DNA of 64,000 nt, from assembly GCA_026014585.1 (NCBI GenBank), contig JAOZIA010000024.1, positions 434,001-498,000 of the forward strand. Direction: 5' to 3'. A program made the translations under genes and the position numbers. The stretch's first letter is position 1, and each line of letters starts with the position of its first letter. Source of the DNA: Candidatus Bathyarchaeota archaeon (lineage in GTDB: Archaea; Thermoproteota; Bathyarchaeia; Bathyarchaeales; Bathycorpusculaceae). The notes below the pieces were generated by a model. It was not told the DNA's origin. It was given only the letters and a program-made list of their open reading frames with translations, and did no database searches. Positions 43,855-53,407 of the stretch are shown here, piece after piece.

Positions 43855-44844
43855 ATGCCCTATACAATCCAAACCCGTCAACTCACCAAAATCTACAACG
43901 CTTTTAATGCAGTTGACCAATTAGACATCGAAGTGGAAACAGGCGAAATTTTTGGATTACTTGGACCCAACGGTGCAGGCAAAACCACCACTATCAGCAT
44001 GCTCTGCACGATTCTAAAACCAACCTCGGGTTCAGCAACAGTAAACGGGTTTGACATTGTACGGGAAGCTAACAAAGTCCGCAAGTCCATCGGCATAGTC
44101 TTTCAAGACCCAAGTGTCGACGACCGCCTAACAGGACGGGAGAACCTGTATATGCACGCAAACCTCTACGGCGTACTTCCATCTGAGCAGAAAGAACGCA
44201 TAGGGCGCATCCTTAAACTTGTGGAGCTTGAGGATAGGGCTGATGATTTGTTGCGGACGTATTCAGGTGGTATGCGTAGGCGATTAGAGCTTGGACGCGG
44301 CTTAATCCATTACCCCAAAGTGCTATTTCTGGATGAGCCAACCGTGGGTTTGGACCCTCAAACGCGCGACCACATCTGGAAATACATCAAAGAACTAAAA
44401 GAAGCCCACGACATCACCGTAGTGCTAACCACACATTACATGGATGAAGCTGACAGGCTCAGCGACCGCATAGCCATCATGGACAAAGGAAAAATCGTGG
44501 TGCTAGACACGCCTTCTAAACTTAAAGAAGCTCTTGAAGGTGACGTAGTGATTGTAAGGGCAAACCAGCCTGAAAAGTTATCGGCGTTGGCTTCTAAATG
44601 GCTGGGTTTTTCACAATCCAGCATAATTGATGGCGCTGTCGAGTTTACTGTGCACAATGGCAAAGCAGCCATGCCTAGAATCATGGAGTTGGCAAGTCAA
44701 AACGGCATTTACGTGGAATACCTTTTGCTTCGTGAACCCAACTTGGAAGATGTGTTTTTGCATTACACGGGCAGAACCATAAGGCAAGACACAGCTAAGG
44801 AACTGCACGGATTCGCCGCGGCAAGACGGAGGAGTATTAAATGA
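43855..44844 (+). CDS. ABC transporter ATP-binding protein, DrrA type
   Basis: The ATG at 43855 gives 329 residues (MPYTIQTRQLTKIYN); the frame is open from 43783 without support. Walker A GPNGAGKTT, signature YSGGMRRRLELG, Walker B VLFLDEPTVGLD, H-loop TTHYMDEAD. The C-terminal extension of about 90 residues (REPNLEDVFLHYTGRTIR) is typical of daunorubicin-resistance-type exporters. Overlaps the permease gene by 4 bases. Confidence 0.93.
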   Translation: MPYTIQTRQLTKIYNAFNAVDQLDIEVETGEIFGLLGPNGAGKTTTISMLCTILKPTSGSATVNGFDIVREANKVRKSIGIVFQDPSVDDRLTGRENLYMHANLYGVLPSEQKERIGRILKLVELEDRADDLLRTYSGGMRRRLELGRGLIHYPKVLFLDEPTVGLDPQTRDHIWKYIKELKEAHDITVVLTTHYMDEADRLSDRIAIMDKGKIVVLDTPSKLKEALEGDVVIVRANQPEKLSALASKWLGFSQSSIIDGAVEFTVHNGKAAMPRIMELASQNGIYVEYLLLREPNLEDVFLHYTGRTIRQDTAKELHGFAAARRRSIK

Positions 44845-45611
44845 GTGAAATCCGCGGATTTTACACGCTTTGGCTGCGGGAAGTCAAACGCTTTATCCGT
44901 GACAGAACCCGCCTCATAACCAGTTTTGTTCAGCCGCTGCTTTGGCTGGTGATTTTCAGCGCTGCCTTCAACGCAAGATTCACTCTGCCTGAAGGTTTAA
45001 GTTATCAGCAAGTGATTTTGCCCGGTATTGTGGGTCAAACCCTGCTTTTCACGGCTATGTTTATGGGTATTAACGTGATTTGGGATCGAGAATTTGGTTT
45101 CATGAAGGAAATCCTTGTTGCGCCTGTGTCGCGGTTGACGCTGTTTTTGGGCAAGATGGTTGGTGACAGCACAGATGCAATGTTTCAAGGCTTAATCGTC
45201 TTTGTAATCGGCATAGCCATCGGAGTCCCCATTAACCCCATAGCAATCCTCTACGCATTACCCATCATGATACTGGTCACCTTTGGCATGGTCAGCATCG
45301 GCTTAACAATCGCCAGCTTCATGGGCAACCTCGAAGGCTTTGGCGCAATCCAAACATTCGTAAACTTGCCCATCTTCTTTTTGAGCGGTGCACTGTTCCC
45401 TCTAAAAGGCGGGAATCTACCCGAATGGTTAACCACAATCGCCGCAGGCAACCCCCTCACTTACGGCGTAGATGCATTAAGACAGGTGGTTTTGGGTGAT
45501 GCTTGGATGCCGCTTGCGATTCAGCCCTTGTGGGTGGATTTAGGCGTGGTTGCCCTCTTTGATTTGGTTATGATTGGCATTGGCACTTGGGCATTTTCAA
45601 AAATGAAATAA
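44841..45611 (+). CDS. ABC-2 type permease, DrrB type
   Basis: This 256-residue protein has six membrane helices. N-terminal: LWLREVKRFIRDRTRLITSFVQP. Middle: IWDREFGFMKEILVAPVSR. The late block PIFFLSGALFPLKGGNLPEWL is the ABC-2 family hallmark. The ATGA start overlap couples it to the DrrA-like ATPase. Likely exports a hydrophobic compound; substrate unknown. Confidence 0.92.
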   Translation: MSEIRGFYTLWLREVKRFIRDRTRLITSFVQPLLWLVIFSAAFNARFTLPEGLSYQQVILPGIVGQTLLFTAMFMGINVIWDREFGFMKEILVAPVSRLTLFLGKMVGDSTDAMFQGLIVFVIGIAIGVPINPIAILYALPIMILVTFGMVSIGLTIASFMGNLEGFGAIQTFVNLPIFFLSGALFPLKGGNLPEWLTTIAAGNPLTYGVDALRQVVLGDAWMPLAIQPLWVDLGVVALFDLVMIGIGTWAFSKMK

Positions 45612-45632
45612 ACCGTTTTACAAAAATAGCGT

Positions 45633-45929
45633 TTATTCTTTGTTTGTCATATCGTTAATCTGCTGCTCCATTACGTGTCCACGGCAGAAAACCTGAACCT
45701 TCTTTAACCCCTCAACCGTGACTGCGGCGGCTTTGAGGTCTTTGGCAAGCTTAAACGCAATAGGGCAGAACGGGCTGGTGGGCACGAACTCTACGGAGAC
45801 TTCGCCGGGCGCGGTTTCTTTGACGCTGTGAATCATCTGCATTTCCTCAAAAGTTTGCCCAGTTTCGGGGTCTTGCACGTTACCTACGGCTTGCCGCACT
45901 TTAGTTTCAAGCTCGGTCATAAGGTTCAC
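45633..45929 (-). CDS. DUF59/MIP18-type metal-sulfur cluster assembly protein
   Basis: A 98-residue protein with the DUF59 plan: LETKVRQAVGNVQDPETGQ..., then VSVEFVPTSPFCPIAFKLAKDL carrying the conserved Cys, and a C-terminal VQVFCRGH. Relatives (SufT, Paad, MIP18) help mature iron-sulfur proteins. GTG at 45929 or ATG at 45920 is the start. Confidence 0.85.
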   Translation of the reverse strand: MNLMTELETKVRQAVGNVQDPETGQTFEEMQMIHSVKETAPGEVSVEFVPTSPFCPIAFKLAKDLKAAAVTVEGLKKVQVFCRGHVMEQQINDMTNKE

Positions 45930-45993
45930 TTAGCATTATTTGAGTGGCAGAACTTATAAACTGATTGATACATGAAATAACTGAGGCACAAGC

Positions 45994-46947
45994 ATGAAAA
46001 CTGACCAATCCTGCATATTTTGCAAAATTGTGAAAAGCGAAATCCCGTCCAGCAAAGTCTACGAAACCGACACCGTTCTGGTCTTCATGGATATCAGGCC
46101 CTTAAGCGCTGGACACACACTGGTCATCCCCAAAGAGCACTGCGTTGACCTCTTTGACATCCCAAACAAGCTCCTATGCGACGTGTACAATGCAACAAAA
46201 ATGGTTGCCGCCGCCGTCAAAGAAACCACAAACGCCGACGGAATCAGTATCATTCAGCAGAACGGTAAAGCCGCAGGACAAGACATCTTCCACCTCCACG
46301 TCCACATTGTTCCTCGACATGATGGACAGAAACTGCCGCCGTTTAGCGATTTGCAGATGGCACCGCGTGAACAGCTTGAGGAATTGGCTAATAAAATCCG
46401 CCAAAACCTGTACTCGCGCTTTTTCAATAATACTTTTCCTTTGACCTTGATTGGTGAAGTTATGAAAGCAGCACACGTAATTCGGGACATGCAAAATGCC
46501 CACAAAAACGCAGAACAAGCCTTCAACACTGGCAACTATCAAGGCTGCATCGACAACTACAACAAAGCCCTAAAACTTTCCCAATTACTCCCAGACAAAG
46601 AAGGATTTGATAAACGCAGATTTGAAGCTTCAATACACGCTGGCTTATCAGGAGCGCTGGGACGATTGGGCAAGCACATGGAAAGCTTCGCGGCAGCAAA
46701 CATGGCACTTGTTTTCTATGAGGTATGCGGCGAAAACTACCCAGCGGACACGGGCAGATGGCTTATGGCACAGGTAAATCAGGGCACCGCGTTGGCGTCG
46801 CTTGGATGCTTACCTGCAGCATTAGAGGCGCTTTTGAAGGCAAAACAAATCTTTTCCGACAAGGGCTTGGATGCTACCCAGAATAAGGGTTGGCTGGAAA
46901 TGGTTGACGGCAACATTGTAGCCATAAATGCTCAGTTGAAAAAGTAA
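45994..46947 (+). CDS. HIT family hydrolase fused to TPR-like C-terminal domain
   Basis: Residues 1-140 are a complete HIT domain: CIFCKIVKSEIPSSKVYE, DIRPLSAGHTLVIPK and the catalytic triad region HLHVHIVPRH. From about 165 the protein continues with helical pairs (AFNTGNYQGCIDNYNKAL, ALGRLGKHMESFAAANMAL, GTALASLGCLPAALEALLKA) that look like three or four TPR units. Ordinary HIT proteins end near 140, so this is a fusion. Nucleotidyl hydrolase/transferase activity is likely; the TPR may recruit partners. Confidence 0.88.
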   Translation: MKTDQSCIFCKIVKSEIPSSKVYETDTVLVFMDIRPLSAGHTLVIPKEHCVDLFDIPNKLLCDVYNATKMVAAAVKETTNADGISIIQQNGKAAGQDIFHLHVHIVPRHDGQKLPPFSDLQMAPREQLEELANKIRQNLYSRFFNNTFPLTLIGEVMKAAHVIRDMQNAHKNAEQAFNTGNYQGCIDNYNKALKLSQLLPDKEGFDKRRFEASIHAGLSGALGRLGKHMESFAAANMALVFYEVCGENYPADTGRWLMAQVNQGTALASLGCLPAALEALLKAKQIFSDKGLDATQNKGWLEMVDGNIVAINAQLKK

Positions 46948-46994
46948 GAGTGATAAGTTATACTTTTAACGTTGAAGTAAGTGTATCTCCGTAA

Positions 46995-47783
46995 GTGAAC
47001 TGTATGGATACTTGGCGTTATCTTCCCCTGCAAATCTGCACCCCACAGATGAACATGGCAATCGACGAAGCCATCCTAAACGCCCGCGTCGCCGACAAAA
47101 TCCCAAACACACTACGGTTTTACCGCTGGCAACCCAGCGCCGTGAGCATCGGCAAAAACCAAAACCCAACCGAGCAAGTCTACCTTGAAAATTGCAAAAA
47201 ATTGGGCGTGGACGTTGTTAGGCGTATCAGCGGCGGCGGAGCAGTCTATCACGATTTTGAGGGCGAAGTCACCTACAGTGTGGTTGCCAAGGTGTCTGAT
47301 TTAGGCTCAGCCGATGTCACCAGTGTTTACACTAAAATTTATGGTGCCGTTTATGATGCATTGCGGCTTTTGGGGGTTCCTGCAGACTACAGCAGCGGAG
47401 ACGCAAAAAACTGCCCCAACCTTGCCGTAGATGGCAAAAAAATCAGCGGCAGCAGTCAAGTCATCACCCGCGGCGTCGTCCTTCAGCACGGCACGCTACT
47501 GCGCAGCGTGGACATAGATAAAATGTTTCAGCTTCTCCAACTCAAAGGCGCCTCCTGCACCTTAGCATCAGACATTGGCAGGCGCAAAATCACCAGCATC
47601 CAAAACGAACTCGCCCACAAAATTTCACCCGACACTGTTGCAAACGCGATGGCTCAGGGTTTTAAGGCAATCCTGAAAATCCAGCTCCGCGAAGATGAAC
47701 TCACATCCGAAGAGACCTCGTCAGCGGAGAAACTCAAAGAAAAGTATACGTCTGAAAAGTGGACTGTTGAAGGGAAAGTTTAG
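46995..47783 (+). CDS. lplA: Lipoate-protein ligase A family
   Basis: This 262-residue protein has the lipoate ligase signatures RFYRWQPSAVSIGKNQ, VVRRISGGGAVYHDFEGEVTYS, CPNLAVDGKKISGSSQVI (catalytic Lys) and QHGTLLRSVD. It has a short C-terminal tail instead of a full accessory domain; archaeal LplA often works with a separate LplB, which is not seen here. It activates lipoate to lipoyl-AMP and loads acceptor lysines. Start GTG 46995 or ATG 47004. Confidence 0.88.
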   Translation: MNCMDTWRYLPLQICTPQMNMAIDEAILNARVADKIPNTLRFYRWQPSAVSIGKNQNPTEQVYLENCKKLGVDVVRRISGGGAVYHDFEGEVTYSVVAKVSDLGSADVTSVYTKIYGAVYDALRLLGVPADYSSGDAKNCPNLAVDGKKISGSSQVITRGVVLQHGTLLRSVDIDKMFQLLQLKGASCTLASDIGRRKITSIQNELAHKISPDTVANAMAQGFKAILKIQLREDELTSEETSSAEKLKEKYTSEKWTVEGKV

Positions 47784-47785
47784 GC

Positions 47786-49201
47786 TTACTCTTTGTGCCA
47801 CCTTACGCCTTGTGCAGTGTCTTCGAGTACGATGCCCATGGCTTTGAGTTGTGCGCGGATTGCGTCGGCTTCTTTCCAGTTTTTGCTTTTGCGGGCTTCC
47901 TCACGCTTCTGCACCAGTGCATCTATGTCACTTGGCAATGCTTCGACCTCAATTTTGCCAATTACGCCCAGCACCGAATCAAACCGCATCATTAACTCAA
48001 CAACTTCTGTGGCTTCTGCCTTGCTAACTTTTCCCGCATCCATGAGCAAGTTAATTTCCCGCACATAATCAAACAACGACGCCAACGCAATGGCAATGTT
48101 GAGGTCATCATCCATAGCACCGCCAAAACACGCTAAAACTTTGCTGTTCTGCGTTGCAACTGCGCCGTCGCTACCCTTGCCGTCCGTGTCATGTAGGCGT
48201 CGCACAAAATTTCTTAGTCGCTCAACTGCGCCTTTGGCTGCTTCTAAGCCTTCGAAGGTGAAGTTGAATTGTTGGCGGTAATGTGTGGACATCAGGAGGT
48301 AGCGGATTGCGATGGGGTCATACCCTTTTGCGAGGAGGTCGCGCAGTGTGTAGAAGTTTCCGAAGCGTTTGCTCATTTTTTTACCCTCTACCTGCAAGTG
48401 CTCATTATGCATCCAATAATGCACAAAGGGTTTGCCCGTGGCGGCTTCGGACTGCGCAATTTCATTTTCGTGATGCGGAAACATGTTGTCGACTCCTCCG
48501 CAGTGAATGTCAAAGGTTTCACCCAGATACTTCATACTCATCGCCGAGCATTCAATGTGCCAGCCTGGTCTGCCCTTGCCCAACTCGGTTTCCCAATAAA
48601 CGTCGCCGTCGTCTGGTGTCCATGCTTTCCAGAGTGCGAAGTCTTGGGCTTCTTCTTTGGCGTACTCGTCTTGGCATACGCGGGCTCCTGCTTTGAGTTC
48701 GCAGACTTTAATGTGGCTTAGTTTACCGTACTCTGGGAATTTGCAGACACTAAAGTAAATGGAGTTATCCTCGCCCTTGTACGCGACGCCTTTTGCCAGC
48801 AGGGTCTTGATGAGTGTGACCATTTCGGGGATGTGGTCTGTGGCTCTGGGGTAAACGTCTGCGGGTTCAATGTTTAGCGCTTTTATATCTTCAAAAAACG
48901 CGTTCCCATACATCTCCGTAAACTGCCTAAGTGGGATACCCTGTTTCTGGCTGCCCTTAATTGTTTTGTCGTCTACATCGGTAAGGTTCATTACATGAAT
49001 GACTTTGAAGCCGCGGAACCTCAGCCAACGCTTCAGCAAGTCCTCAAAGAGGAAAGCGCGGAAGTTGCCGATGTGTGCGTAGTCGTAAACGGTTGGTCCA
49101 CAAGTGTACAGTTTAACTTTGCCTGTTTCTATGGGCGATAAGGCTTCTTTTGTGCGTGTTAAGGTGTTGAAAAGGCAGATGCTTGGTTGGGTGGAGGTCA
49201 C
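47786..49201 (-). CDS. cysS: Cysteinyl-tRNA synthetase
   Basis: A 471-residue class I enzyme. Signatures: [17 protein letters not shown] (Zn ligand and HIGH-type motif), [10 protein letters not shown] (Zn), [19 protein letters not shown], and KMSKRFGN (KMSKS-type). The tail is an anticodon-binding helix bundle ([21 protein letters not shown]). Normal length. Convergent with lplA with two bases between stops. Confidence 0.97.
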   Translation of the reverse strand: MTSTQPSICLFNTLTRTKEALSPIETGKVKLYTCGPTVYDYAHIGNFRAFLFEDLLKRWLRFRGFKVIHVMNLTDVDDKTIKGSQKQGIPLRQFTEMYGNAFFEDIKALNIEPADVYPRATDHIPEMVTLIKTLLAKGVAYKGEDNSIYFSVCKFPEYGKLSHIKVCELKAGARVCQDEYAKEEAQDFALWKAWTPDDGDVYWETELGKGRPGWHIECSAMSMKYLGETFDIHCGGVDNMFPHHENEIAQSEAATGKPFVHYWMHNEHLQVEGKKMSKRFGNFYTLRDLLAKGYDPIAIRYLLMSTHYRQQFNFTFEGLEAAKGAVERLRNFVRRLHDTDGKGSDGAVATQNSKVLACFGGAMDDDLNIAIALASLFDYVREINLLMDAGKVSKAEATEVVELMMRFDSVLGVIGKIEVEALPSDIDALVQKREEARKSKNWKEADAIRAQLKAMGIVLEDTAQGVRWHKE

Positions 49202-49319
49202 AATCTCAGCTCAGATATGGGTGCGTGACTAAATTATTTAAGCATTAACTTGGGTTTCTTTGGCGTTTAGATACGAGGACATGTATTGTGTTGGGTTTGT
49301 ACAAAATCTTATAATTTGG

Positions 49320-49331
49320 GTTATCGGTAAC
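49320..49331 (+). promoter_or_regulatory. Inverted repeat GTTA-N4-TAAC, probable operator, copy 1
   Basis: GTTATCGGTAAC lies 28 bases before the ATG at 49360, just after a TCTTATAAT TATA-like element. The same arrangement with identical spacing precedes the paralog at 50296, so it is conserved between the two promoters and fits a repressor site. Confidence 0.5.
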
Positions 49332-49359
49332 TTGTATCTCAAATAGGAATAGACTCCGT

Positions 49360-50184
49360 ATGCGTAAATCTGAGCTTGTGTCAATAATTTTAGTTGTAGC
49401 CTTAATCGCCTCAGTGATTACCAATGTCTACTTTGCAAACCAAAACCTAACCCTAAACAATCAAACCGCTGCACAGGCAAGAGTCGACATGACCACCACC
49501 TTAACACAAGCCCAAGTAAACATAACCGCAGAGTTAGAACACATTGGCACAAGTTTGGTTTATGCCTCAAACCAGCTATCCGCTGCAGGTTTAACGGGTG
49601 ACCAAACTGACGCAATTTTGTCTGACTTGGCATCTAACAGTTCCTTTATAATTAATGCGGCAACCGTGAATTTGGATAACACAATCGTGGCTGTTGCACC
49701 TGCCAACTGGAGCTACATAATAGGCAGAAACGTGGGCGAACAAACTTACTACTTAAATCCCGTTGGTGAAATTTCGCCTGTGATGACGCCAGTTGTAGCC
49801 GTACAGTCGGATTTGATGGCTAACATTGTTGCTGCTCCCATCTTTAACAATCAACAACAATTTATTGGCACAGTTTCTGTAATCTTTAATCCGCACGTTC
49901 TTATCGGTGCCTGTGCTTCTGATGCATTGGACGGTAAACCTTACGAGTTAATCGGTATGCAACTTGACGGCTTGATGATTTATGATTCCGACCCTGAGCA
50001 GCAGTGGCGCAACATGTTCACTGACCCTGCTTACGCCAACTTTACGGAGCTTTTAGCGCTTGGACACCGAGTCGTGGCTGCCCCGTCAGGGTATGGCACA
50101 TACAACTTCAACTTAATTGGCTCCACAGAGGTTGCTCACAAGGAATGTTACTGGACAACTGTTGCAGTTTTTGGGCAGCAATGA
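49360..50184 (+). CDS. Membrane-anchored Cache-type sensor domain protein
   Basis: This 274-residue protein has one N-terminal membrane helix (LVSIILVVALIASVITNVYF) and an external alpha/beta domain with a long first helix and a PVMTPVVAV, IVAAPIFNNQQQFIGTVSVIFNP core. This is the Cache (small-ligand) sensor look. There is no cytoplasmic signalling domain, so it can only signal through partners or serve as a binding protein. It is a tandem paralog of 50296-51132. Confidence 0.65.
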   Translation: MRKSELVSIILVVALIASVITNVYFANQNLTLNNQTAAQARVDMTTTLTQAQVNITAELEHIGTSLVYASNQLSAAGLTGDQTDAILSDLASNSSFIINAATVNLDNTIVAVAPANWSYIIGRNVGEQTYYLNPVGEISPVMTPVVAVQSDLMANIVAAPIFNNQQQFIGTVSVIFNPHVLIGACASDALDGKPYELIGMQLDGLMIYDSDPEQQWRNMFTDPAYANFTELLALGHRVVAAPSGYGTYNFNLIGSTEVAHKECYWTTVAVFGQQ

Positions 50185-50255
50185 CGGTTGGCTTTGAATC
50201 ATGCATTATAGATAAGTGATGTGGCTGGTTTTTGTTGTGAAAGTCTTATTATCAA

Positions 50256-50267
50256 GTTATCAATAAC
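50256..50267 (+). promoter_or_regulatory. Inverted repeat GTTA-N4-TAAC, probable operator, copy 2
   Basis: GTTATCAATAAC lies 28 bases before the ATG at 50296, followed by the shared ACTTGTATCT..AATAGGAA stretch. It matches copy 1 in sequence and spacing. Confidence 0.5.
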
Positions 50268-50295
50268 TTGTATCTTTAATAGGAAGAAACCAACG

Positions 50296-51132
50296 ATGAG
50301 TAAATTTAAACTTGTAGCAATAATTTTGGCTGTAGCACTAATTGCATCAGTAATTGCCAATGTTTATCTGGTAACTCAAACTTCGCCTAATCAATCAACA
50401 AACGATACAGTCAGAGTCGGAATGGTCGACACAATCAATCAAATACAAGTTCAAGCCGACGCAGAAATAGACCGCATGGGACAAAGCCTAATCTACGCAT
50501 CCGAACAACTTACCACATCAGGATTAACAGGTACCCAAGCAGACACAATCCTTAGCGCTTTAGCAGCAAATAGCACGTTTATTGTTGATGCAGGGACACA
50601 AAACTTAGACCGCATAATGGTCGCAGTACAACCCCCAGAATACAATAGCATAATAGGCATGGATGTCGGCGAACAAAAATGGTTAAACCCCAATCCTCTC
50701 AGTGCAATCACGCCAGTAATGACGCCAGTTATACCGATGGTTGAAAACTTTAGTGGTGTAGCAATAGCCGCGCCAGTCTTTGACAGCAACAGAGACCTAA
50801 TTGGCGTAGTAAGCGTAATCTTTGACCCACAAGTACTTCTAGATGCAGTAATCTCTGAGGTAACTCAAGACCCGCAATACGAATTCACAGTCATGCAACC
50901 AAACGGGTTAATGATGTTTGATTCAAACCCCGATGCACAAGGCAAAAACCTCTTCACAAACTCAGAATTCGCAGACAACACTGACATCATAAATGTAGGA
51001 CACCAAATCGCACAAGACAGCGCTGGATATAGCACATATGCAACTGGTGATGACCAGCAAAAACAGTGCTACTGGAACACAATTAGCAACTACGGCGGCG
51101 AATGGCGGCTGATAATCCACCATATCCTCTAA
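50296..51132 (+). CDS. Membrane-anchored Cache-type sensor domain protein, paralog
   Basis: The ATG at 50296 gives 278 residues; an open frame from 50221 runs through the promoter and is rejected. N-terminal helix VAIILAVALIASVIANVYLV, then a Cache-like domain with ITPVMTPVIPM and VAIAAPVFDSNRDLIGVVSVIFDPQ. It aligns along its whole length with 49360-50184, so it is a tandem duplication including the promoter. No signalling domain. Confidence 0.65.
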   Translation: MSKFKLVAIILAVALIASVIANVYLVTQTSPNQSTNDTVRVGMVDTINQIQVQADAEIDRMGQSLIYASEQLTTSGLTGTQADTILSALAANSTFIVDAGTQNLDRIMVAVQPPEYNSIIGMDVGEQKWLNPNPLSAITPVMTPVIPMVENFSGVAIAAPVFDSNRDLIGVVSVIFDPQVLLDAVISEVTQDPQYEFTVMQPNGLMMFDSNPDAQGKNLFTNSEFADNTDIINVGHQIAQDSAGYSTYATGDDQQKQCYWNTISNYGGEWRLIIHHIL

Positions 51133-51218
51133 CTCTTTTTCTAAAACCAACTATTTTTTTATTTTTGCCTTGTAACTCTTATTTCTTGTAAAAAAAATAA
51201 AAAGGAAAAATGGGTTGC

Positions 51219-51500
51219 CTACATCATATTGGGTCTGATTCTTGTTGCTGGCATGGTTGCAGTGTTGGTTACGCCGTCTAGTGTGCGTATTTTGTCGCCT
51301 ACAAAATGAACTGCGTTTTCATTGCTGTCTGCTTCAAACCAAATTGCGATGTCCCAGTCTCCAAAAACATTGTAGGATGCGCTGACTTTTACGCCTTCCA
51401 TTGGGTTCTCAGATATGCTGTTTAGGCCCTCAAAGAAAGCATTAGTTTTTGAAGGGTTCAGCTTCACTAAAACAAGGTATTTCTGCGAACGATTTTCCAT
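51219..51500 (-). CDS. Lrp/AsnC ligand-binding (RAM) domain protein
   Basis: The ATG at 51500 has GGTGAT seven bases upstream; the frame is open to 51572 but that start is unsupported. About 93 residues: KYLVLVKLNPSKTNAFFEG, VFGDWDIAIWFEADS, and LDGVTNTATMPATRI are the RAM fold. There is no DNA-binding half. Stand-alone RAM proteins are common in archaea and may bind amino acids or pair with full Lrp regulators. Confidence 0.8.
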   Translation of the reverse strand: MENRSQKYLVLVKLNPSKTNAFFEGLNSISENPMEGVKVSASYNVFGDWDIAIWFEADSNENAVHFVGDKIRTLDGVTNTATMPATRIRPNMM

Positions 51501-51578
51501 AAAATCACCATTAAGCCAATCCTTAAAGAGCAGTTTAAACCTGTGTGATTGTGAAATAGGTGCTACAGGCACTAAATT

Positions 51579-51869
51579 TTAAAGCAGCCTCAGAGTCTGC
51601 TTAATTTGTGCTTGGCACTGACGGCATTTTATCATGAACTGCTCTGATTCCAAGGGACCGTGAACATCGCAGACTATCCTTGAGCAGTTATCATACGAAA
51701 AACAGCAAACAGGAACCCTACTAGATTCTTTAAACGCGCCCTTAATGACTGCCAACTGTGCAGCAACATTTGATGATGCATGCTCATTGGGTTCAACACC
51801 TAAAGAAGACAACACATCTAAAACGTTGTCTAGTCTTTTTTTAATACTGGTAAACCCTTCTCCCCTCAC
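51579..51869 (-). CDS. Small Cys-rich hypothetical protein
   Basis: This 96-residue protein has an N-terminal helical part and a Cys-rich second half (PVCCFSYDNCSRIVCDV, then IKCRQCQAQI) suggesting a metal or disulfide site. GTG start. Unrecognised. It lies just before the RAM-domain gene and may be co-transcribed with it. Confidence 0.5.
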   Translation of the reverse strand: MRGEGFTSIKKRLDNVLDVLSSLGVEPNEHASSNVAAQLAVIKGAFKESSRVPVCCFSYDNCSRIVCDVHGPLESEQFMIKCRQCQAQIKQTLRLL

Positions 51870-51965
51870 TCAACTCAAAAAGCGAAACGGGCGCTTTTTA
51901 AAGTTGCTTAAAAAACAAAAGAAAAATCAGGCGAAAAGACAGGTGTGTTGCCCTTTTAAACCAGT

Positions 51966-52016
51966 CTATTTGGTTCCTATTAGAAACTCATTGCAGAAAC
52001 TACAGAGGGGAGGGTC
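51966..52016 (-). repeat. Dispersed repeat, copy 3 (inverted)
   Basis: On the minus strand it begins GACCCTCCCCTCTGTAGTTT and ends CTAATAGGAACCAAATAG, matching the copies at 39007-39053 and 39060-39108. It lies in the gap before the inositol-phosphate synthase gene. Confidence 0.75.
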
Positions 52017-52158
52017 CCTAATGATGTGTTTTCAAACCGAAAACTTATTTGTATTCCATAAAGACTCGGGCGGGCAATAGATGGGTGCGGGTTTGTTTGT
52101 ACCGTAGCTTTTTTATGGTAGTCACAGGTATCTCATTCTCTATTAGGAGCAAGATTAT

Positions 52159-53202
52159 ATGGCTCAAGTTAAAGTTGCATTAGTCGGCGTTGGAAACTGC
52201 GCTTCTGCGTTAGTGCAGGGACTGCAGTTTTATAGCAAAACCAGCGATTTCACAGGCTTACGAAATCCTACATTGGCAAATATGGCGCCAAGCGACATAG
52301 AAGTTGTCGCCGCCTTTGATGTGGATGAGAGAAAAGTTGGTTTAGACCTCTCTGAGGCAGTTTTCGCAGCACCCAACAATACCCCAAAAATCACCAGTAT
52401 CCCCAAACTCAACGTCCCAGTAAACAAGGGTCCACTTCTTGACGGAGTTGGCGATTCCACCAAACCCCTAATCAAAATCAGCCCAATCCCAGACGCAAAC
52501 ATAACAGAAATCCTAAAACAAACAGGCGCAGAAATCCTAATTAATCTGATTCCAAGCGGCGCCGCCAAAGCCACCGAATACTACGCGCAGGCAGCCTTGG
52601 ATGCTAAATGTGCTTTTGTTAACACTACACCAACCTTTATCGCAAGCAATCCTGAATGGGCGAAAAAGTTTGAAGACGCAAACCTGCCCCTTGTCGGCGA
52701 TGACCTTGTCGACCAAGTTGGCTCAACCGCGCTGCACAAAACCCTGCTTAAACTGCTAAGTGATAATGGAGTAAAAATCGTGGAAACCTACCAGCTTGAC
52801 GTTGGAGGCGGAACCGAATCCGTTGACACCATGGACCGCACACGCGACCAAAAACGCATCATCAAAACCGAATCCGTTGCCTCAGCGCTATCATACAAAA
52901 CCGAAGTAGTCGCAGGCTCAACAGATTATGTAGATTTTCTGCAAAACAAACGAGACAGCTACTTCTGGATAGTAGGCACTTACTTTGGCAATACACCAAT
53001 GAAAATTGACCTAAAATTCCAAACCGTAGACGCACCAAACGCGGGCTCAGTGCTTTTTGACGTGATTCGCGCGGTGAAACTGGCGTTAACCAAAAACGCA
53101 GGCGGCGCAATCGAAGCAGTTTGCGCATACGGGTTTAAGCGTCCACCAAAACTGGTTTCTATGCAGACTGCAGAAGCAGAATTTTCAAAGTTCGTAGATT
53201 AA
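52159..53202 (+). CDS. ino1: Inositol-3-phosphate synthase
   Basis: This 347-residue protein starts with an NAD-binding VALVGVGNCASALVQGLQF. It then has VVAAFDVDERKVG, LINLIPSGAAKATEYYA, GDDLVDQVGSTALHKTLL and SYFWIVGTYFGNTPMKIDLKF, the archaeal/bacterial Ino1 signatures. It converts glucose-6-phosphate to inositol-3-phosphate, for inositol phospholipids or osmolytes. An AGGAG ribosome site precedes the ATG. Monocistronic. Confidence 0.95.
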   Translation: MAQVKVALVGVGNCASALVQGLQFYSKTSDFTGLRNPTLANMAPSDIEVVAAFDVDERKVGLDLSEAVFAAPNNTPKITSIPKLNVPVNKGPLLDGVGDSTKPLIKISPIPDANITEILKQTGAEILINLIPSGAAKATEYYAQAALDAKCAFVNTTPTFIASNPEWAKKFEDANLPLVGDDLVDQVGSTALHKTLLKLLSDNGVKIVETYQLDVGGGTESVDTMDRTRDQKRIIKTESVASALSYKTEVVAGSTDYVDFLQNKRDSYFWIVGTYFGNTPMKIDLKFQTVDAPNAGSVLFDVIRAVKLALTKNAGGAIEAVCAYGFKRPPKLVSMQTAEAEFSKFVD

Positions 53203-53407
53203 ATCTACACCTTTTCCTTTTTTGCTCTGTATGTTGAACCTTCCGTTTTACAGGTGCCACAGGAATACAAATTAAGGCAACAGTACTTTTGGAGCGCAAC
53301 GTTTTTTGGTGTCGGTTGTAGATGTGACGAAATAATTTTCTGTATATCTGCAAAGGGTAAGGTAGATTAAGCAGAAGTTAGCAGGTGGCTAAAAAACAAG
53401 TTTAAAA

